64,000 bases of DNA from Nipponacmea schrenckii (lineage: Eukaryota; Mollusca; Gastropoda; Lottiidae): positions 8,060,001 through 8,124,000 of the forward strand of contig JAUJPP010000011.1 of NCBI GenBank assembly GCA_030562195.1, in the 5' to 3' direction. Position 1 is the stretch's first letter, and the number at the start of each line of letters is the position of its first letter. The position numbers were made by a program, and so were the translations under genes. Under the pieces are notes generated by a model. It saw only the letters and a list, made by a program, of their open reading frames with translations, was not told where the DNA came from and did no database searches. This document shows, piece after piece, positions 11,401 through 23,738 of the stretch.

Positions 11401-12166
11401 ATGGCGTGGACAATCGAAAACGTTTCGAAACTGATCGAGGAAATCGAAGCGCGGCCGATACTATGGAATGTATTCCTCGATGAATACAAAGACCGAAATA
11501 AGAAATCAGCCGCGTGGCGCGAAGTTGGACAGGCCTTGAATAAAGAAGTCTCTGAAGTAAGTGAAAAAATGCAAATATTTATTCAATCATGTCTTAATAT
11601 GGTCCTAACATGCAAAATTCCGAACAGAATATTGGCCAAAGCAGTTGAAGAAATACAAATAGCATTCATTCAGTCATTTCTGAACGTTTAATCTGATTCA
11701 TCTCAATATGCTTCCACTCCGATGGTCCCTATCTAATTGCTCTCCCATCCCCATGATTATCCTTCTCGTTGTTACCACTTATTTAGGCATCCGTAGGTGA
11801 CGATGCCCACTAGATACAAATCCCAGTGTTCTTACATTTCTCAGTTCAAGGGGGACAACGGGAGACCAACAATGAGGTGGGGAATATTGAGACGGGGGAA
11901 CAATGAAATCGGCAACAGTGTGATAGTCGGACGGGAAATAATCGAGGACACTCATTCATTCGATAGCTCAACGTATATTCATTTCTTTTCAGGTTGAAAA
12001 AAAGTTCAAGACTTTGCGTACCCAATATGCTGCGGAACTAAAGCAAATTGAAACCAAAAAATCTGGGTCAGCGGCGCCGAGTGAACCGACATCCAAATGG
12101 GCACATTTCAAAGCCATGAGCTTCCTACAGCGTGGCACGAAAAGGCGCAAAGGAACGTCTACTGAG
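11401..12166 (+). CDS. MADF-domain DNA-binding protein of a PIF/Harbinger transposon (two exons seen)
   Basis: Exon 1 (11401-11556) starts at ATG and ends at donor 'gtaagt'. Exon 2 (11993-12166) follows acceptor 'ttcttttcag' and ends at donor 'gtgagt'. Both join in phase 0, giving 110 codons so far. The joined reading is a MADF domain: LIEEIEARPILW, AWREVGQAL, then KKFKTLRTQYAAELK, and SKWAHFKAMSFL at the end of the domain, followed by a basic RGTKRRKG stretch. In Harbinger elements this accessory protein binds DNA and helps bring the transposase to the nucleus and the element ends. A convergent transposase lies directly downstream, which supports the assignment. A third exon was not found and may be lost or in the gap. 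Confidence 0.85.
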
Positions 12167-12172
12167 GTGAGT

Positions 12173-12600
12173 TCATACGTATCTATACTGCCATGTCACT
12201 TCGCCTTCCGTGGTCATGAAGTAGTCGGCGAATTCTCTCTGCACATCCCGGGCTGAGGCACCCGTGCGGTTGCCGGCTCGTTCCATACCGTAAAACGTAT
12301 ATTAAGGATTGTAATCGTCCCTCCACGTTCCGTTCATAACTTCACCTGTCTGGGGATCTTCGCTGTCCATTGTTCCCGGAGGCGTGTACGCTAGTCTAGT
12401 CTCCTTGCGAGAAATCAAGTAGTTGTGTAGTACTACCAGGGCTTGCACAACCGTTTCTGCCCTAGCAGGACTCAAGCTCATCGGGCGTAACAGAACTCGA
12501 AAACGAGTGGCTAGAATCCCGAATGCGCTCTCCACCATTCGACGCGCTCTGCTCAGTCGATAGTTGAATACCCGGCGTATGAGTTCCGGGCTTTTGTACG
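12173..12600 (-). pseudogene. PIF/Harbinger transposase, C-terminal part, one in-frame stop
   Basis: Reading out of the gap on the minus strand, the frame gives YKSPELIRRVFNYRLSRARR, then VESAFGILATRFRVLL and ALVVLHNYL. This is the C-terminal part of the DDE_Tnp_4 nuclease of Harbinger elements, including the final acidic-residue region. A TAA at 12302-12304 interrupts it. The same frame continues for 42 codons with MERAGNRTG, ADYFMTTEGEVTWQ and a final TGA at 12173, which is the normal Harbinger C-terminus. So a single nonsense change, not a natural end, lies at 12302. The N-terminal and most of the catalytic domain lie in the N gap or beyond. Confidence 0.88.
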
Positions 12601-13100
12601 NNNNNNNNNNNNNNNNNNNNNNNNNNNNNNNNNNNNNNNNNNNNNNNNNNNNNNNNNNNNNNNNNNNNNNNNNNNNNNNNNNNNNNNNNNNNNNNNNNNN
12701 NNNNNNNNNNNNNNNNNNNNNNNNNNNNNNNNNNNNNNNNNNNNNNNNNNNNNNNNNNNNNNNNNNNNNNNNNNNNNNNNNNNNNNNNNNNNNNNNNNNN
12801 NNNNNNNNNNNNNNNNNNNNNNNNNNNNNNNNNNNNNNNNNNNNNNNNNNNNNNNNNNNNNNNNNNNNNNNNNNNNNNNNNNNNNNNNNNNNNNNNNNNN
12901 NNNNNNNNNNNNNNNNNNNNNNNNNNNNNNNNNNNNNNNNNNNNNNNNNNNNNNNNNNNNNNNNNNNNNNNNNNNNNNNNNNNNNNNNNNNNNNNNNNNN
13001 NNNNNNNNNNNNNNNNNNNNNNNNNNNNNNNNNNNNNNNNNNNNNNNNNNNNNNNNNNNNNNNNNNNNNNNNNNNNNNNNNNNNNNNNNNNNNNNNNNNN
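12601..13100. other. Assembly gap (500 N)
   Basis: Exactly 500 N, a conventional placeholder length. The true size is unknown. It hides the Harbinger transposase body and the right end of that element. Confidence 1.
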
Positions 13101-13740
<640 letters not shown>

Positions 13741-13940
13741 TCACAAGAATAATTTTAAATTAAATTTTGATTTTTATTTGTTTTACACTAAAATGAAGCT
13801 TAAAGTCCTACTTATCTGCACATGATTGGGCAAATGAATCATGCAGTTTGCAATGAGGAAAATTTTGCCAGAACAGTGAGATTAGACTACTCATTTTTGA
13901 TTCCGACTGTAGAATGATATCAAACATAAATCACTCATAC

Positions 13941-14130
13941 CTGAACCACTTCTTCCTACTATGCCAATTTTTTCTTTGCAATGGACATCAAAAGTGATTC
14001 CCTTCAGAGCTAGAGGTAGACCTGGTCTGTATCTCATTCGTAAGCGTTTAAAGGAGATTTCTCCCAGTCTTGGCCAATCGCTAGAAGGTTGTTTATCGGC
14101 CAGACATGAAGTTGTTTCTTGTGGTTGGTT
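13941..14130 (-). CDS. ABCC (MRP5-like) ABC transporter, exon leading to Walker A
   Basis: The 190-bp exon has acceptor 'tactttttag' and donor 'gtatgagt'. It encodes SSDWPRLGEISFKRLRMRY, then LPLALKGITFDVHCKEKIG and the start of Walker A (IVGRSGSG). The DWP...GEI linker and the MRYRPGLPL strand are hallmarks of the start of NBD2 in ABCC proteins. It joins the next exon (13574-13733) after a 207-bp intron and the previous exon (23649-23738) across a 9.5-kb, transposon-filled intron. The reading frame is intact, so the gene is probably functional despite the insertions. Confidence 0.95.
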
Positions 14131-14628
14131 CTAAAAAGTAAAAGAAAGTTAGTCCACATATCAAATAATATTTGAGTGGTGTGTCAATATTCCAATCATT
14201 TCAATGAAATGTCGTTCAACATTTGTATTCTACAACTTTTAATACCCTTCTATTCTATGCCTGATTGGGCTCATTGAATGAAAAGTCAGCACTATGCTTT
14301 ATTGAGATATAAAATGAGTTTTTGAGCTCTACAAACAGTCTGAAGACTGAAATGTTCTTTATACATCATATTGTGTTTTCTGCGAAAAAGGTTAGTGTGT
14401 TTTGCACGTCAATATTTCCATGCACTTGTCCAAGTGTCTAGATAATAGAGACTATTCCACATTTACTTCCTGTGCATGCTTATTTTTAATATAGCGTCTA
14501 GATTTAAACAGTGTATTTCATACTTAATCAGATGAAACCTAGTCTCTTTTGCATTTACTAGCTAATTTTCATGTGTTTGGACTAAGTCAAGGGCAATAAC
14601 TCAAATATTGTTCATCGAAAAATAGTCA
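14131..14628. other. ABCC intron, left of the hAT insertion
   Basis: No gene or RNA is seen. The stretch near 14581 ('actaagtcaagggcaataac') resembles the sequence just right of the hAT element near 23438, an older local duplication. Confidence 0.5.
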
Positions 14629-15280
14629 ATATTGAATAGTGCTCACACGAATAGTGATTTTTGCTATTCGACGGCATAATTCGATTTGTATTCGATTAAA
14701 AATTGCATTGAAAAATCAGCTTTAATAGAGATATAAATAACTCGCTTTGAAGGGTATTTCATGACATACAATTATTATTTATTACATGCCGGTTGCGTTT
14801 TGAGGAACAATAAAGCTGGTAAACAATAGAATGAAACGTATTCAGTTCGAATTGATAAAAAAATCAAAGTACCAAAATATAACCATACGAAGTGAACCTT
14901 CTTTCTTCTGATTGGATAATTACATGTTTCTATTTATACCAGCTAATCAAAAGTTAAATACTTTGATTATCCAGCACTAGTTATATAAACGAGATGCGAC
15001 ACTGAGAGACTTGACAACACAATCTATATATAACTTGGTACAGGGATTATCTCGAAATAATTCCTAATAAATTGCTTAAAAATCAGTTTACCAAATTACT
15101 CTTCATAATCTTGTGCTAACCAAAGCGGTCTGTACTTCCAGGCATGAGATTAAAATAGATCCACGGATAGTTGTTTGTCTACATTTAGATAGAAAACTGA
15201 ACGTTTAATTCTTAAAAATTGTATTGCACTGCGGTTCCATATGACCAAATTGATTCCCGTGGATTCGTCCTTCTGTATAT

Positions 15281-17964
15281 CCCGTGTGACAGTTTGAGAT
15301 GTCCAGCAGTTTGAAATGTCCAATGGCACATGCGCACTAGTCGCGGACATTTCAAACTGTGACCGAGACAGTTTGAGATGTCCGGGCGTGTTAGGATGTC
15401 CATTTTGGAAAGACCTGTTATTTTAAACAAATAAGCATAAAAAGATTAGTAGGCCTAGGCCTAGTCCGAGTTGTCTTTGGTCCGAGTTGTCATGATTCCG
15501 ATTTGGTATGGTATAACTGCCGAGGTCACAAAATGAAAACAAACTGTTTGAAATCAAGCGTAGACATCAATAATAATGGCGTCTTTGTGAGTTGTCAAAA
15601 TTGTGGAAGATTTGAAAGCTGTTTGCTATTAAAAGTGATTTAGATGAAACTAACATCTACCAACGGTGCAAACTTCTATAAATGATTTGAAGATGCGATT
15701 TTGGGTGAAGACAAGACTAGAGACATGAGTCAACACTCAGTGTCAGTAGGCTAGTAGGCTAGGCCCCAGGGAACTAGGCCTAATCGTGTAGTAGTAGATT
15801 AGAAGAAAGAAGAAGACATGATGTTCCTTACAACTCCTTACAAGGCACGGGTCGTGATTCAAAAAATGGTGAAACAGTCAGTATATTCTACCTTTTTTTC
15901 TGGGTAAATATTTACTCTTAAACCTAAATTTATAATTTGTGTTCAAATGTCCTAGGCTAGGGAAGAACAGAAAAATGAGTGTTGCATGTTTCAGTTTCAT
16001 TTCCAGTCTAGCCCCAATAGGCATGGCTTATAAAATAAAACACACAAACATAGGCCTAGTTCACAACCATTTTGCATCTCTACCATTTGTGAAAGGGATC
16101 TTAATATCAAGAAAATCTTTCATGTAGATCTAGGCCATTTTGAAATCTTCAAGACTGTGTATAGGCCTAGCAGATAGCCTATTTCATACTCAGTATAGGC
16201 CTAAAACTAAGTTAAACTCAGTAATAGACCTTTACTATCCAAAAAATAATAAGATAAATTAAAATACTTTCTATTGTTCCAATCATAATAATAATAAAAT
16301 ATTACAAATTGATCCATTGTTGTATAAATATAGCTTAAAATATTTATTTTTTTTACTTCTATAGGCAAAATGGATCAACATGGACTATTGGAGAAAAATT
16401 TTTGTGAATAAGTACAAACTTTGCCATTGGAATGATACTGAAAAACGACTAGAACCTTTATTAGTGAAAGATGTGCCTTAGGTATCAGTGTAATCTGTTT
16501 ACATTTAAAGACCTTTATTGTGCTTTAACAACAGACTGTCCAGATGCTGTGGTTTCCAAAGTTTCAAAAAATTCAATTGTTGTCATTTAATAATGATGTT
16601 TTCAATATATTGAAAGAGACATTACATGTTCTGCAAAAACAATCAATAAACATGTACTATAACCAGAGTTTTGTGCTTTTACAAATTTACTCTGCTGAAC
16701 AGTCAATGTCAAGGGTACAATTAGCTGCCAAAAAACATCTGACATGATATAAACTGGAATCTAGAACAATCTGACCTTCACCAACCCTCCATTCCCATGC
16801 TTGAAGCAAATTGTCTAATTCCAGCTGGAAAGATATCAATCATAGCTTTTACAGTGTTGTTCTTTTAATAATCTTACAAGGCTGGTTACTATTACTGGGC
16901 TCTCAAAAACTAAAAAATGTTGGGCATTCGATCTATTAACCATTTAGGTGGAATATTTCTTGATATATTCTTTATTTTTCTCAACTTGAAAAGAACAATG
17001 GCTATGCTACATCTTCAATGGCACCTTTATCAAATATTTGAGGCCACTGGTTAGGTGGCAAGTTAAAATATTATAGATTTTATTCAAGTCGGCCCACGTG
17101 CACATCCACCAATATCACTATTGTCAAAATTGCAGTTCCCAGAAATTCTGATGTCAAATTAATCCAAACGCCAATGTAAATTCCTGTTTACAGAAAAGGA
17201 GTTAAAAAGTATGCCTAGCCTAAGTTTGATTGCTCGGAATAGTCATTTTTTCGAAAATCTCAGTTAATGACTGTAGCCCAAGCAGCTGTTAAAAAAGAAA
17301 ACTTTTATAGAAAACAATGAAAGATTGTTTGGTTGCGATCTTGATCAATTGTGGATGAAAATGTTTAAAAAATAGAGAAGATAATCGGTCCTGGTTGATC
17401 GTCAGTTTCTCCATATACTATTTAGTCACTACCTTTTCCTCGTACAAGTTCAAGGTCGATCAATCAAAGTTTTCGTCGTTTAACTTTGTAAGTTACTGTG
17501 CAGAGTTGTATGTCATTTAGAAAGGTTTTGAAAAAATAAAAAATTAAAGCAAGAAGTATTCAATATCACGATGAAAAGGAAATAGGCTAAAAATGATTCG
17601 GAAATTGTATGATCCAAAGTTTTTAAATGTAGCATTTAGCAACTACCTTGAGTTAGCTTAGTACCGTACAACAAAGTCGTGAAAATACGATCGTCTTATT
17701 TTGCCTAAAGTTGAATACTGAGGGATTTTTTGGCATTGTGAAACGTTTTTATTAAAGTAAAATGGAGTATGAAATGATTTCATGTCACCCTTCAACATTA
17801 CTTAAACTAAATATTTTGAGAAAATGTAAATTATCTATAAAATTGGACATCTGAAACTGGCGAAATAAAATGTTCACCGTCACACGCTATGACGTTCGAT
17901 CAACGCATGCGTAATACAAATTGGACATCTCAAACTGGTGGACATCTCAAACTGCTACACCGGG
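15281..17964. mobile_element. Unclassified TIR element, about 2.7 kb
   Basis: The left end 'cccgtgtgacagtttgag' and the right end, read in reverse complement 'cccggtgtagcagtttgag', are near-identical, followed by 'atgtcc' and a second copy of the same motif. The word 'cagtttgagatgtcc' or a close variant occurs at 15290, 15307 and 15384 and, reversed, at 15344, 17845, 17922 and 17938. Clustered terminal motifs are typical of transposase-binding subterminal repeats. No target duplication was found and no ORF longer than 70 codons has recognisable domains, so the element is non-autonomous or badly decayed. Confidence 0.65.
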
Positions 17965-18036
17965 TCGGTTCATCTAATTAGATTTTACAACGCACATTTT
18001 GTAATCTTAGAACTAGGATAACCAACAGTAGTAATC

Positions 18037-18479
18037 CTCCCATCTACTATTAAACTCTGGAATGATTTAGATAACGTTATCAAATTACAACCTTCTCTAT
18101 CCAAATTCAAATTATCTCTCAAAAGAAGCTTATTCCCACCTAACAATAAACTATGAACTATGGCGAACGTAAACTACAAATTATTCTGTGTAAATTACGC
18201 AATAACAAAAGTGATCTGAACTTCCATACATTTATGGTGCATGTTAATGATAACCCTCAATGCTCATGTAACTGCGACCTTGAAACAACCGAACATTTCT
18301 TACTCTGGTGTCCTAACTTCTCCAACCTTCGGTCTATTACTATCCATACACTTCCTCTCCATTTCCAAAATACTTTCTGCCTGCTCAATGGGAGCCCCTA
18401 TCTTTCCTATTCACAAAATTCAAAGATATTTGATATTGTCTATACGTTTATAAAATCTACAAGACGTTTTGACCTATGA
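18037..18479 (+). pseudogene. C-terminal fragment of LINE reverse-transcriptase ORF
   Basis: The frame begins abruptly at LPSTIKLWNDLDNV, reaches a stop at about 18152, and resumes one base shifted as NYGERKLQIILCKLRNNKSD. It then shows NPQCSCNCDLETTEHFLLWC and ends at 18479. The IKLWNDL...FKLSLKRSLF start and the Cys/His knuckle (C-x-C, H, C) are typical of the segment after the RT domain in CR1-like and related LINEs. It is a relic with at least one frameshift, lacking endonuclease and RT domains. Confidence 0.85.
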
Positions 18480-18787
18480 AATCAAACACTAGGAATGGAA
18501 TCTATCAATTTTTTTTTTTTTTCACCTCTTGTTCTTACTTAATTTATTTATTTATTTTTTTCCCCTGTACCCTTAACATTCTCTCTGCCAAACTATAATG
18601 CAGCTCAAACTGTAATTTTCATTGTAAATGTAATTTATTTATTTATATAACAATTTTTAATTCTATTGTACATATTCTCCCAAGGAAGCAAAATTATATA
18701 AGCCTGTACAGGCTTGTCTTTTTATCCTCTTTTCAATTGCCTTTGTGTATTATATTGTACTTATTATTAATAAAATATTGTTTAAAT
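18037..18787 (+). mobile_element. 5'-truncated LINE tail (CR1/L2-like)
   Basis: The insertion is flanked by an exact 14-bp duplication 'caacagtagtaatc' (18023-18036 and 18788-18801). It carries the C-terminal end of a reverse-transcriptase ORF, then a 3' UTR that ends without a poly(A) tail ('taataaaatattgtttaaat'). The 5' truncation and non-poly(A) 3' end fit the CR1/L2 branch. The exact clade is not certain. Confidence 0.88.
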
Positions 18788-19096
18788 CAACAGTAGTAAT
18801 CAAGAACTATTGTGTCGGAATTTAAGTTCAATTTTGAAACATCAGTAGCAGTTTGGGGTGATTAATTTAAAGTTAAATATTTCTAAACAACACTCTTGCA
18901 TTAGCCGGCATATTACGCCCATTCTCAATAAAGAGGTGCAATTGCTGTCGCCGTTGATTTGTCATGCCAACGGATTGATTGAATCGATCATAATTTGTGC
19001 TGTCGAAAAGGGGGTTGGCATACTTACAAAAATTACGCATAAGTTTGGTACCATTCATAATTTTTACTTAACAAGAGTAATTCAAAGTGCTAAATT

Positions 19097-20234
19097 GTAA
19101 CATACGTTACTGTCGCCATATGAGTTTTAAATCTTTAGACTGTATTTATGATAATATCATGTGTATATATAAACCTCTATTTCCGATAATAAATAATGCT
19201 TATGAAAGTGGATTTCTTTGTATTAAATCAGAATATACAACTAACCCAAATCTTTTTTTTTTATAGCAAGCTTGCGTTGTCGCCGAATCGGGTGAAACAT
19301 ACGATACCAATGATATTCGCTTCATTGGCGAATCTGTTACATATCAAACACTATAGAATAATAACACAGAACGTTTACAATTGACATGGTAATATTTATT
19401 CTTAACTCGTATATAATATCAACTTAACATGATAATGAAATAAAGGGTAACCCTGTGTAGTAACATAATATTTACAGAAACTTTAAAAGATTGTATACAA
19501 ATTTATATCTGGTTGCATCCAAGTGGTTTCGAAACCTACGTTACTGTAACATACGTTACGTGAATACCAAACTAACCCTCTTTAGATGTTTCTAGCTTTA
19601 TCTTTCACTGGTGTATGTGGTCCGCCATATTCCAAAATACAATGTTTGAAGCCTAGCAAGCGAGACGTAGCATTTGAAAACCCAATATCCTGGAAACATA
19701 TTTGAACCATTATATAAGGTATGTAAGACTACGATGATTGTAAAACAATATGCATCATTTTTTCGCTGTATACGTTGTTCAGAAATCAAACTACCTAGAA
19801 ATTACCATGTTGATTACATTGATACCCTATGTAACCTTTGCAGCCATCTCAAACATGGTGAAACATACGTTACTGTAAGTAACGTAGGTTACAGTTTTGT
19901 GTTAGTTTATAAAAAGACCCCTATCTCATAAATCATTATGCAAATGGTTAACCGCTGGTATTAGTTTATTATTCTGAATCAGTTTAAATGAATTATGATA
20001 GAAACAACTATGCTATTCATCAGACATTGATCATTGTTGCCATCAAAAGTGTGATAATATTAATTCCTGGAGATTTGAAGAAGTAAACAGATACTGAGAG
20101 GTTTATTTGCCCTGATACATTTCATGATTAATCGATGACACCTGATGCATTATGTAATTGAATTACTGAGGCAAAGTCGAACATCAAAATCATAATCTGT
20201 TTGAACGCAGAAGTTCAGTGGTAACGTAAGTTTA
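19097..20234. promoter_or_regulatory. Array of near-palindromic 'gtaacgtaygttac' motifs, DDE copy 1 leader
   Basis: Six matches or close variants lie in the leader of copy 1: 19097-19110, 19531-19544, 19546-19559, 19860-19873, 19879-19892 and 20221-20234. Two pairs sit in tight back-to-back spacing. The motif is nearly its own reverse complement. Transposase or transcription-factor binding is inference. Confidence 0.6.
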
Positions 20235-20265
20235 ATATTTTGTTGTTTTTGTTGTAGAGATTGGT

Positions 20266-22535
20266 ATGGCTAAAAGCAGGGCTGAAATTCAGAAGAATTA
20301 TAGAGAAAGGAAAAAAGCTAAGGATAGAAGTGAATTTTTGGCTAAGGAAAGATTGAGGGTAAAGGGGTATTATGTTCCTGTATCAGAAATAACGCCTATT
20401 AAAAGAAAACTTAGAAATGAAGATATAAAGAAGAGAGTTAGAAGACATAGACAGCAGAAGAATGAAGAGAGAAGACAGGAAGAAGTAGAAAGTACAGATG
20501 TAATCGAGAGTAGTGGCTATGACAGCCCTGGCCCAAGTACCAGCACGCCCAATCAATCTTTTGTTCTGAAATTTCCATTTCCGTCGCTTCGCAGAATGGG
20601 TCCAAGGAAGAGAGTTAGTAAGGCGTTAAGAAAGGTGAACATGGAATTAAAAAAGGCTACTGCAGCGAATATTACATTAAATAAACGACACAAAGGAAAT
20701 TGCAGAGATTAAGAAAGTTGAAGACTAACTCAACAGAACTTACACCTAGACGCAGAACAAACGCTACTCTCCAAAACTCCGGTATATCACCGAGACGCGC
20801 CAGAACAGTGAGAAAGCAACTATTGATGTCAAATATCCTGATTGATGAAGTAAAGCATGCCAATAAAAGCAGTAAACGGAATACTTCATCTCTCATCAGG
20901 AATGTAATTTCTGGTAAAATTGCTAAAAAATACAGATGTATCAGTTACTTGAGCAGACAAACTGGCATTTCGCGAAACAAACTTGCTATGACAAACAACA
21001 AAGCTTTATTATTGAGGCAATGCAGAAGACGTGGACGCACTTCTGAGCTGAGGGGTGTTGTAACAGACTTTCTCCAGCGCCAAGACAATTGTCGAGTTCA
21101 ACCTAGAAAAAAGGATGCCAAGAAATCTGACATGGGAAACAAACTTCAAACATCGATTTTGACCGACTACATGGCAACTTTGCACCTGAAGTTCTTATCC
21201 GAAAATCCGCATGTAAAAATTTCTCGGGCATCCTTTTGTAGACTACGACCAAGACATATACTTCTGGCCTCATTCCTCAGTAGAAATTGTTGTCTTTGTA
21301 CCAAACACCAAAATATGGCACTTAAGCTCCAGAGTTTGAGAAAAGTACACGTTCAAGTTTCAGAAAATCCTGAAAATTTTTAAAGGATAAAAATTCCCCT
21401 GAAATACTTATCGAGAAATTGCCTGACTCGGTATGAACTCCTTGTGGAAAAGAGTTCAAGTTGACAATAAACTTAAAATGAAAATTATCCAAGAAGAACT
21501 TCCGAAAGATAAATTCATAGAACAATTTTGGAAACAAGTTCATGAATTTGAACTTCATGTAGTAAGAGTACGTACTCAGTATGCACAATCTCGTTTGTTA
21601 AAAGAAAAACTACCCCTAAATGAAATTATTTTACATATGGATTTTTCTGAAAATTACAGTTGCAAGAGTGTAGATGAAATCCAGAGTGCGTACTGGAATA
21701 AGAGTGCTGTGACTCTTCATCCGATTGTGATCTATTATAAAGAGGGGGGAACCGGAACTCTTTGTCACAAGAGTGTTGTCGCCGTCTCGGATGAACTTAC
21801 TCATTCATCTGCAACGGTTGTGACCATTTTGCATGCCTTGTATGCCTTGCTACCTATGTTCGGGCTTGAACACATAAACCGTGTACACTACTGGACTGAT
21901 AGCCCCACCAGTCAATATCGTAACAAATTCATTTTTAATTTCTTAGCAAACCATCAACAAACATTTGGGTTTGATGCGATTTGGAACTATTTCGAAGCTG
22001 GTCACGGTAAAGGGCCCTGCGATGGCCTCGGTGGAACTAGTAAGAGAATGGCTGATGATGCTGTTCGTACCGGGAAGGCTGTCATTCAAGATTCGATGGA
22101 GTTTAATGAGTGGGCAAATAACTCTAGTATGAAAGCTGTTCATTTCTTCCATGTGTCCAAAGAAGATTGCAGCAAAACCGCGGCAACTCAATTGAATACA
22201 ACTGTCACTGCAGTGAAGGGGACATTGAAGCTTCACGGGGTTGCTTCAACCACTACTCCAACTAAGCTCTTAATCAGAGAAATATCATGTTACTGTGACG
22301 ATTGCTTGAAAGGAAACTAGTGTGATTCATGGCAACATGTTACTTTTGGCACGACCTTCCAAGATACACCTGTTCCAGACGCCACGAACAATCCCCGGGC
22401 ACATGACCAGAATGCGTCACCATCTGCTGAATTTGAACCTTGGCAATTCGTAGCAGCCACTTACGAACATCATTGGTATATAGGAAAGATTTTATCCATC
22501 GATGAAAGTGATGAAGAGCTGGAAATTTCGTTTAT
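20266..22535 (+). pseudogene. DDE-type transposase candidate, copy 1, multiply broken
   Basis: The ATG at 20266 follows a 5' leader. The N-terminal part is intact, where copy 2 is frameshifted: MAKSRAEIQKNYRERKK, then a Pro/Ser-rich linker. Compared with copy 2, a 10-bp deletion at about 20688 between short direct repeats, a lost T in a T-run at about 21377 and changes at about 21432 shift the frame. TAG replaces a codon at 22318. The core motifs HMDFSENY, HYWTDSPTSQYRN and NYFEAGHGKGPCDG all remain. In the tail there is only one TPVPDA-type unit, where copy 2 has four. The protein is truncated before the Tudor-like domain ends. Clearly inactive. Confidence 0.88.
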
Positions 22536-22548
22536 GAATACTACAAAT

Positions 22549-23389
22549 TAGGGCTGCAACAATTCCTGAAGTGACGATTTGATTCTTTGTTAAAAGGGAA
22601 AAGAAAGAGAAAACTGATATTAATATTAATATTTAAACACCCAATATTTGGCACAAGTACAGTTTTTTGTACATACCTCACTCTGTTTTCATCGGCACTG
22701 TTTTACTTACGCACCCCCCCCCCCCAACTTCCCGTAAAGCTATCGATTTGAAACTTGGCAGAGGGGTACTTATATGTGTCCTGAATATTCATAGCCAATT
22801 CCAGACGGTTCTGACCATTCCTTCTATTCATAATTAGCTTTTCGGGACGCTGGAGAGTGCGTAAGTTAAACAGTGCCGTAAAACCAAATGACTTCCAAAC
22901 TGCGGACTTATATTTTCTCTCAGCGCTTTCTTTTTCGTTTTTTTTCACTAGTTTTTTCACAAACAACCACAACTGTTTTTTGACATTATTTGAATCTTAT
23001 TAAATACATTAACGAAATTAATTACGACATGTGCAATTCCACACTGCTATTTCCGGGAAAAAATTATTGATAACTATGCAAACAGACATTACGCAGTACA
23101 TAATGTATTTTTTAAAAATACTAAATAAGAATAATAGCAACATATGTTTTGGTGTTGTCTTTTATTCGTCAAAAAATAAATAATACGTGGAAAACAAATT
23201 TCTAATATCCTCTAACGACAGAATTTTTTAAATATGTAAGGAATCCGTGTTCTTATAGGAAAATGAAGGGAGGTAATCAAAGATCAGAATCGTGCTGATG
23301 CATCGCGATTATTTTTTTCTAACGAAATGCATCAATAAGCAGGAACGAATCACAATTCATCAATTTTACGGTGAATCGTTGCAGCCCTA
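22549..23389. mobile_element. hAT-like non-autonomous element (MITE), about 840 bp
   Basis: Termini are 'tagggctgcaacaattc' at the left and the reverse complement of 'tagggctgcaacgattc' at the right. The flanks 'ctacaaat' (22541-22548) and 'ctactaat' (23390-23397) form an 8-bp target duplication with one mismatch. A C10 run is at 22716. No ORF of note. It sits at the broken right end of DDE copy 1. Confidence 0.8.
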
Positions 23390-23426
23390 CTACTAATCGA
23401 TTATTCGTGTGAGCACTAATATTGAA

Positions 23427-23640
23427 CTTGTTGTGACTAAGTCAAGTACAATAACTCAAAACCAGTTTATCTAAAAATCTTCAATTTCAGTTTTGACCAA
23501 GATCTCATCAACTTCAATGATCACAGCAAGTTTCATTCAAATCAGATGAAAACTGCGTTCACAAGCAGACGGACCGACAGCGGTGACGACAATATACGAT
23601 ATGGGCCTATTAAATCAGGTTTGGAGCTTGAAAAGATTCC
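23427..23640. repeat. Intronic segment resembling a dispersed marine-invertebrate repeat
   Basis: The text 'caataactcaaaaccag...caagtttcattcaaatcag...gacggaccgacag' resembles, from memory, an abundant repeat family of bivalve and related genomes. This rests on memory only. Confidence 0.35.
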
Positions 23641-23648
23641 AGACATAC

Positions 23649-23738
23649 CTGAGAATAATCTAGAACTCTTTGAACGGAAGTGAATCGAGATTCTGTATCT
23701 ACAGCTAATCGTATAGTAAACTGAAACAAACCTGTCAT
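23649..23738 (-). CDS. ABCC (MRP5-like) ABC transporter, exon at end of second membrane domain
   Basis: The 90-bp exon (30 codons, phase 0 at both ends) has acceptor 'ttctattttag' and donor 'gtatgtctg'. It encodes MTGLFQFTIRLAVDTESRFT followed by SVQRVLDYSQ. The TGLFQF...R...E...FTSV-R pattern is the conserved end of transmembrane domain 2 in ABCC proteins, where the last helix leads to NBD2. It joins in phase to 13941-14130. The preceding exon was not identified; it may be under the gap at 28952 or further right. Confidence 0.93.

Larger units (their letters stand above)
18916..22538 (+). mobile_element. Unnamed DDE-type transposon, copy 1 (3' end missing)
   Basis: The sequence matches copy 2 (48554-53686, reversed) at very high identity, starting at 'cgcccattctcaataaag' (18916) and ending abruptly after 'tttatgaa' (22538), where the hAT MITE and its flank begin. 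The left terminus, a long 5' leader with near-palindromic motifs and the ORF are present. The last part of the ORF and the right terminus are lost. Copy 2 has an extra segment of about 110 bp (53104-53213) that copy 1 lacks. Confidence 0.85.
14637..23418. mobile_element. hAT-type DNA transposon, shell of a nest, 8-bp target duplication
   Basis: The ends are 'tagtgctcacacgaata' (14637-14653) and its exact reverse complement (23402-23418). They are flanked by identical 8-bp duplications 'atattgaa' (14629-14636 and 23419-23426). An 8-bp duplication and short inverted termini of this form are typical of hAT elements. The interior is almost entirely occupied by later arrivals: an unknown TIR element, a LINE tail, DDE copy 1 and a hAT MITE. 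No hAT transposase was recognised, so this was probably a non-autonomous copy. The whole nest lies inside the ABCC intron. Confidence 0.85.

Noticed and set aside
15939..16747. Short plus-strand frames inside the unclassified TIR element
   Set aside because: 60-67 codons, low complexity, no domain, no conserved context.
18902..19100. Frames reading ITPILNKEVQLL at both DDE copies as a conserved protein
   Set aside because: The conservation is explained by the DNA terminal repeat of the transposon. In copy 2 it fuses by chance to the DIRS RT frame.
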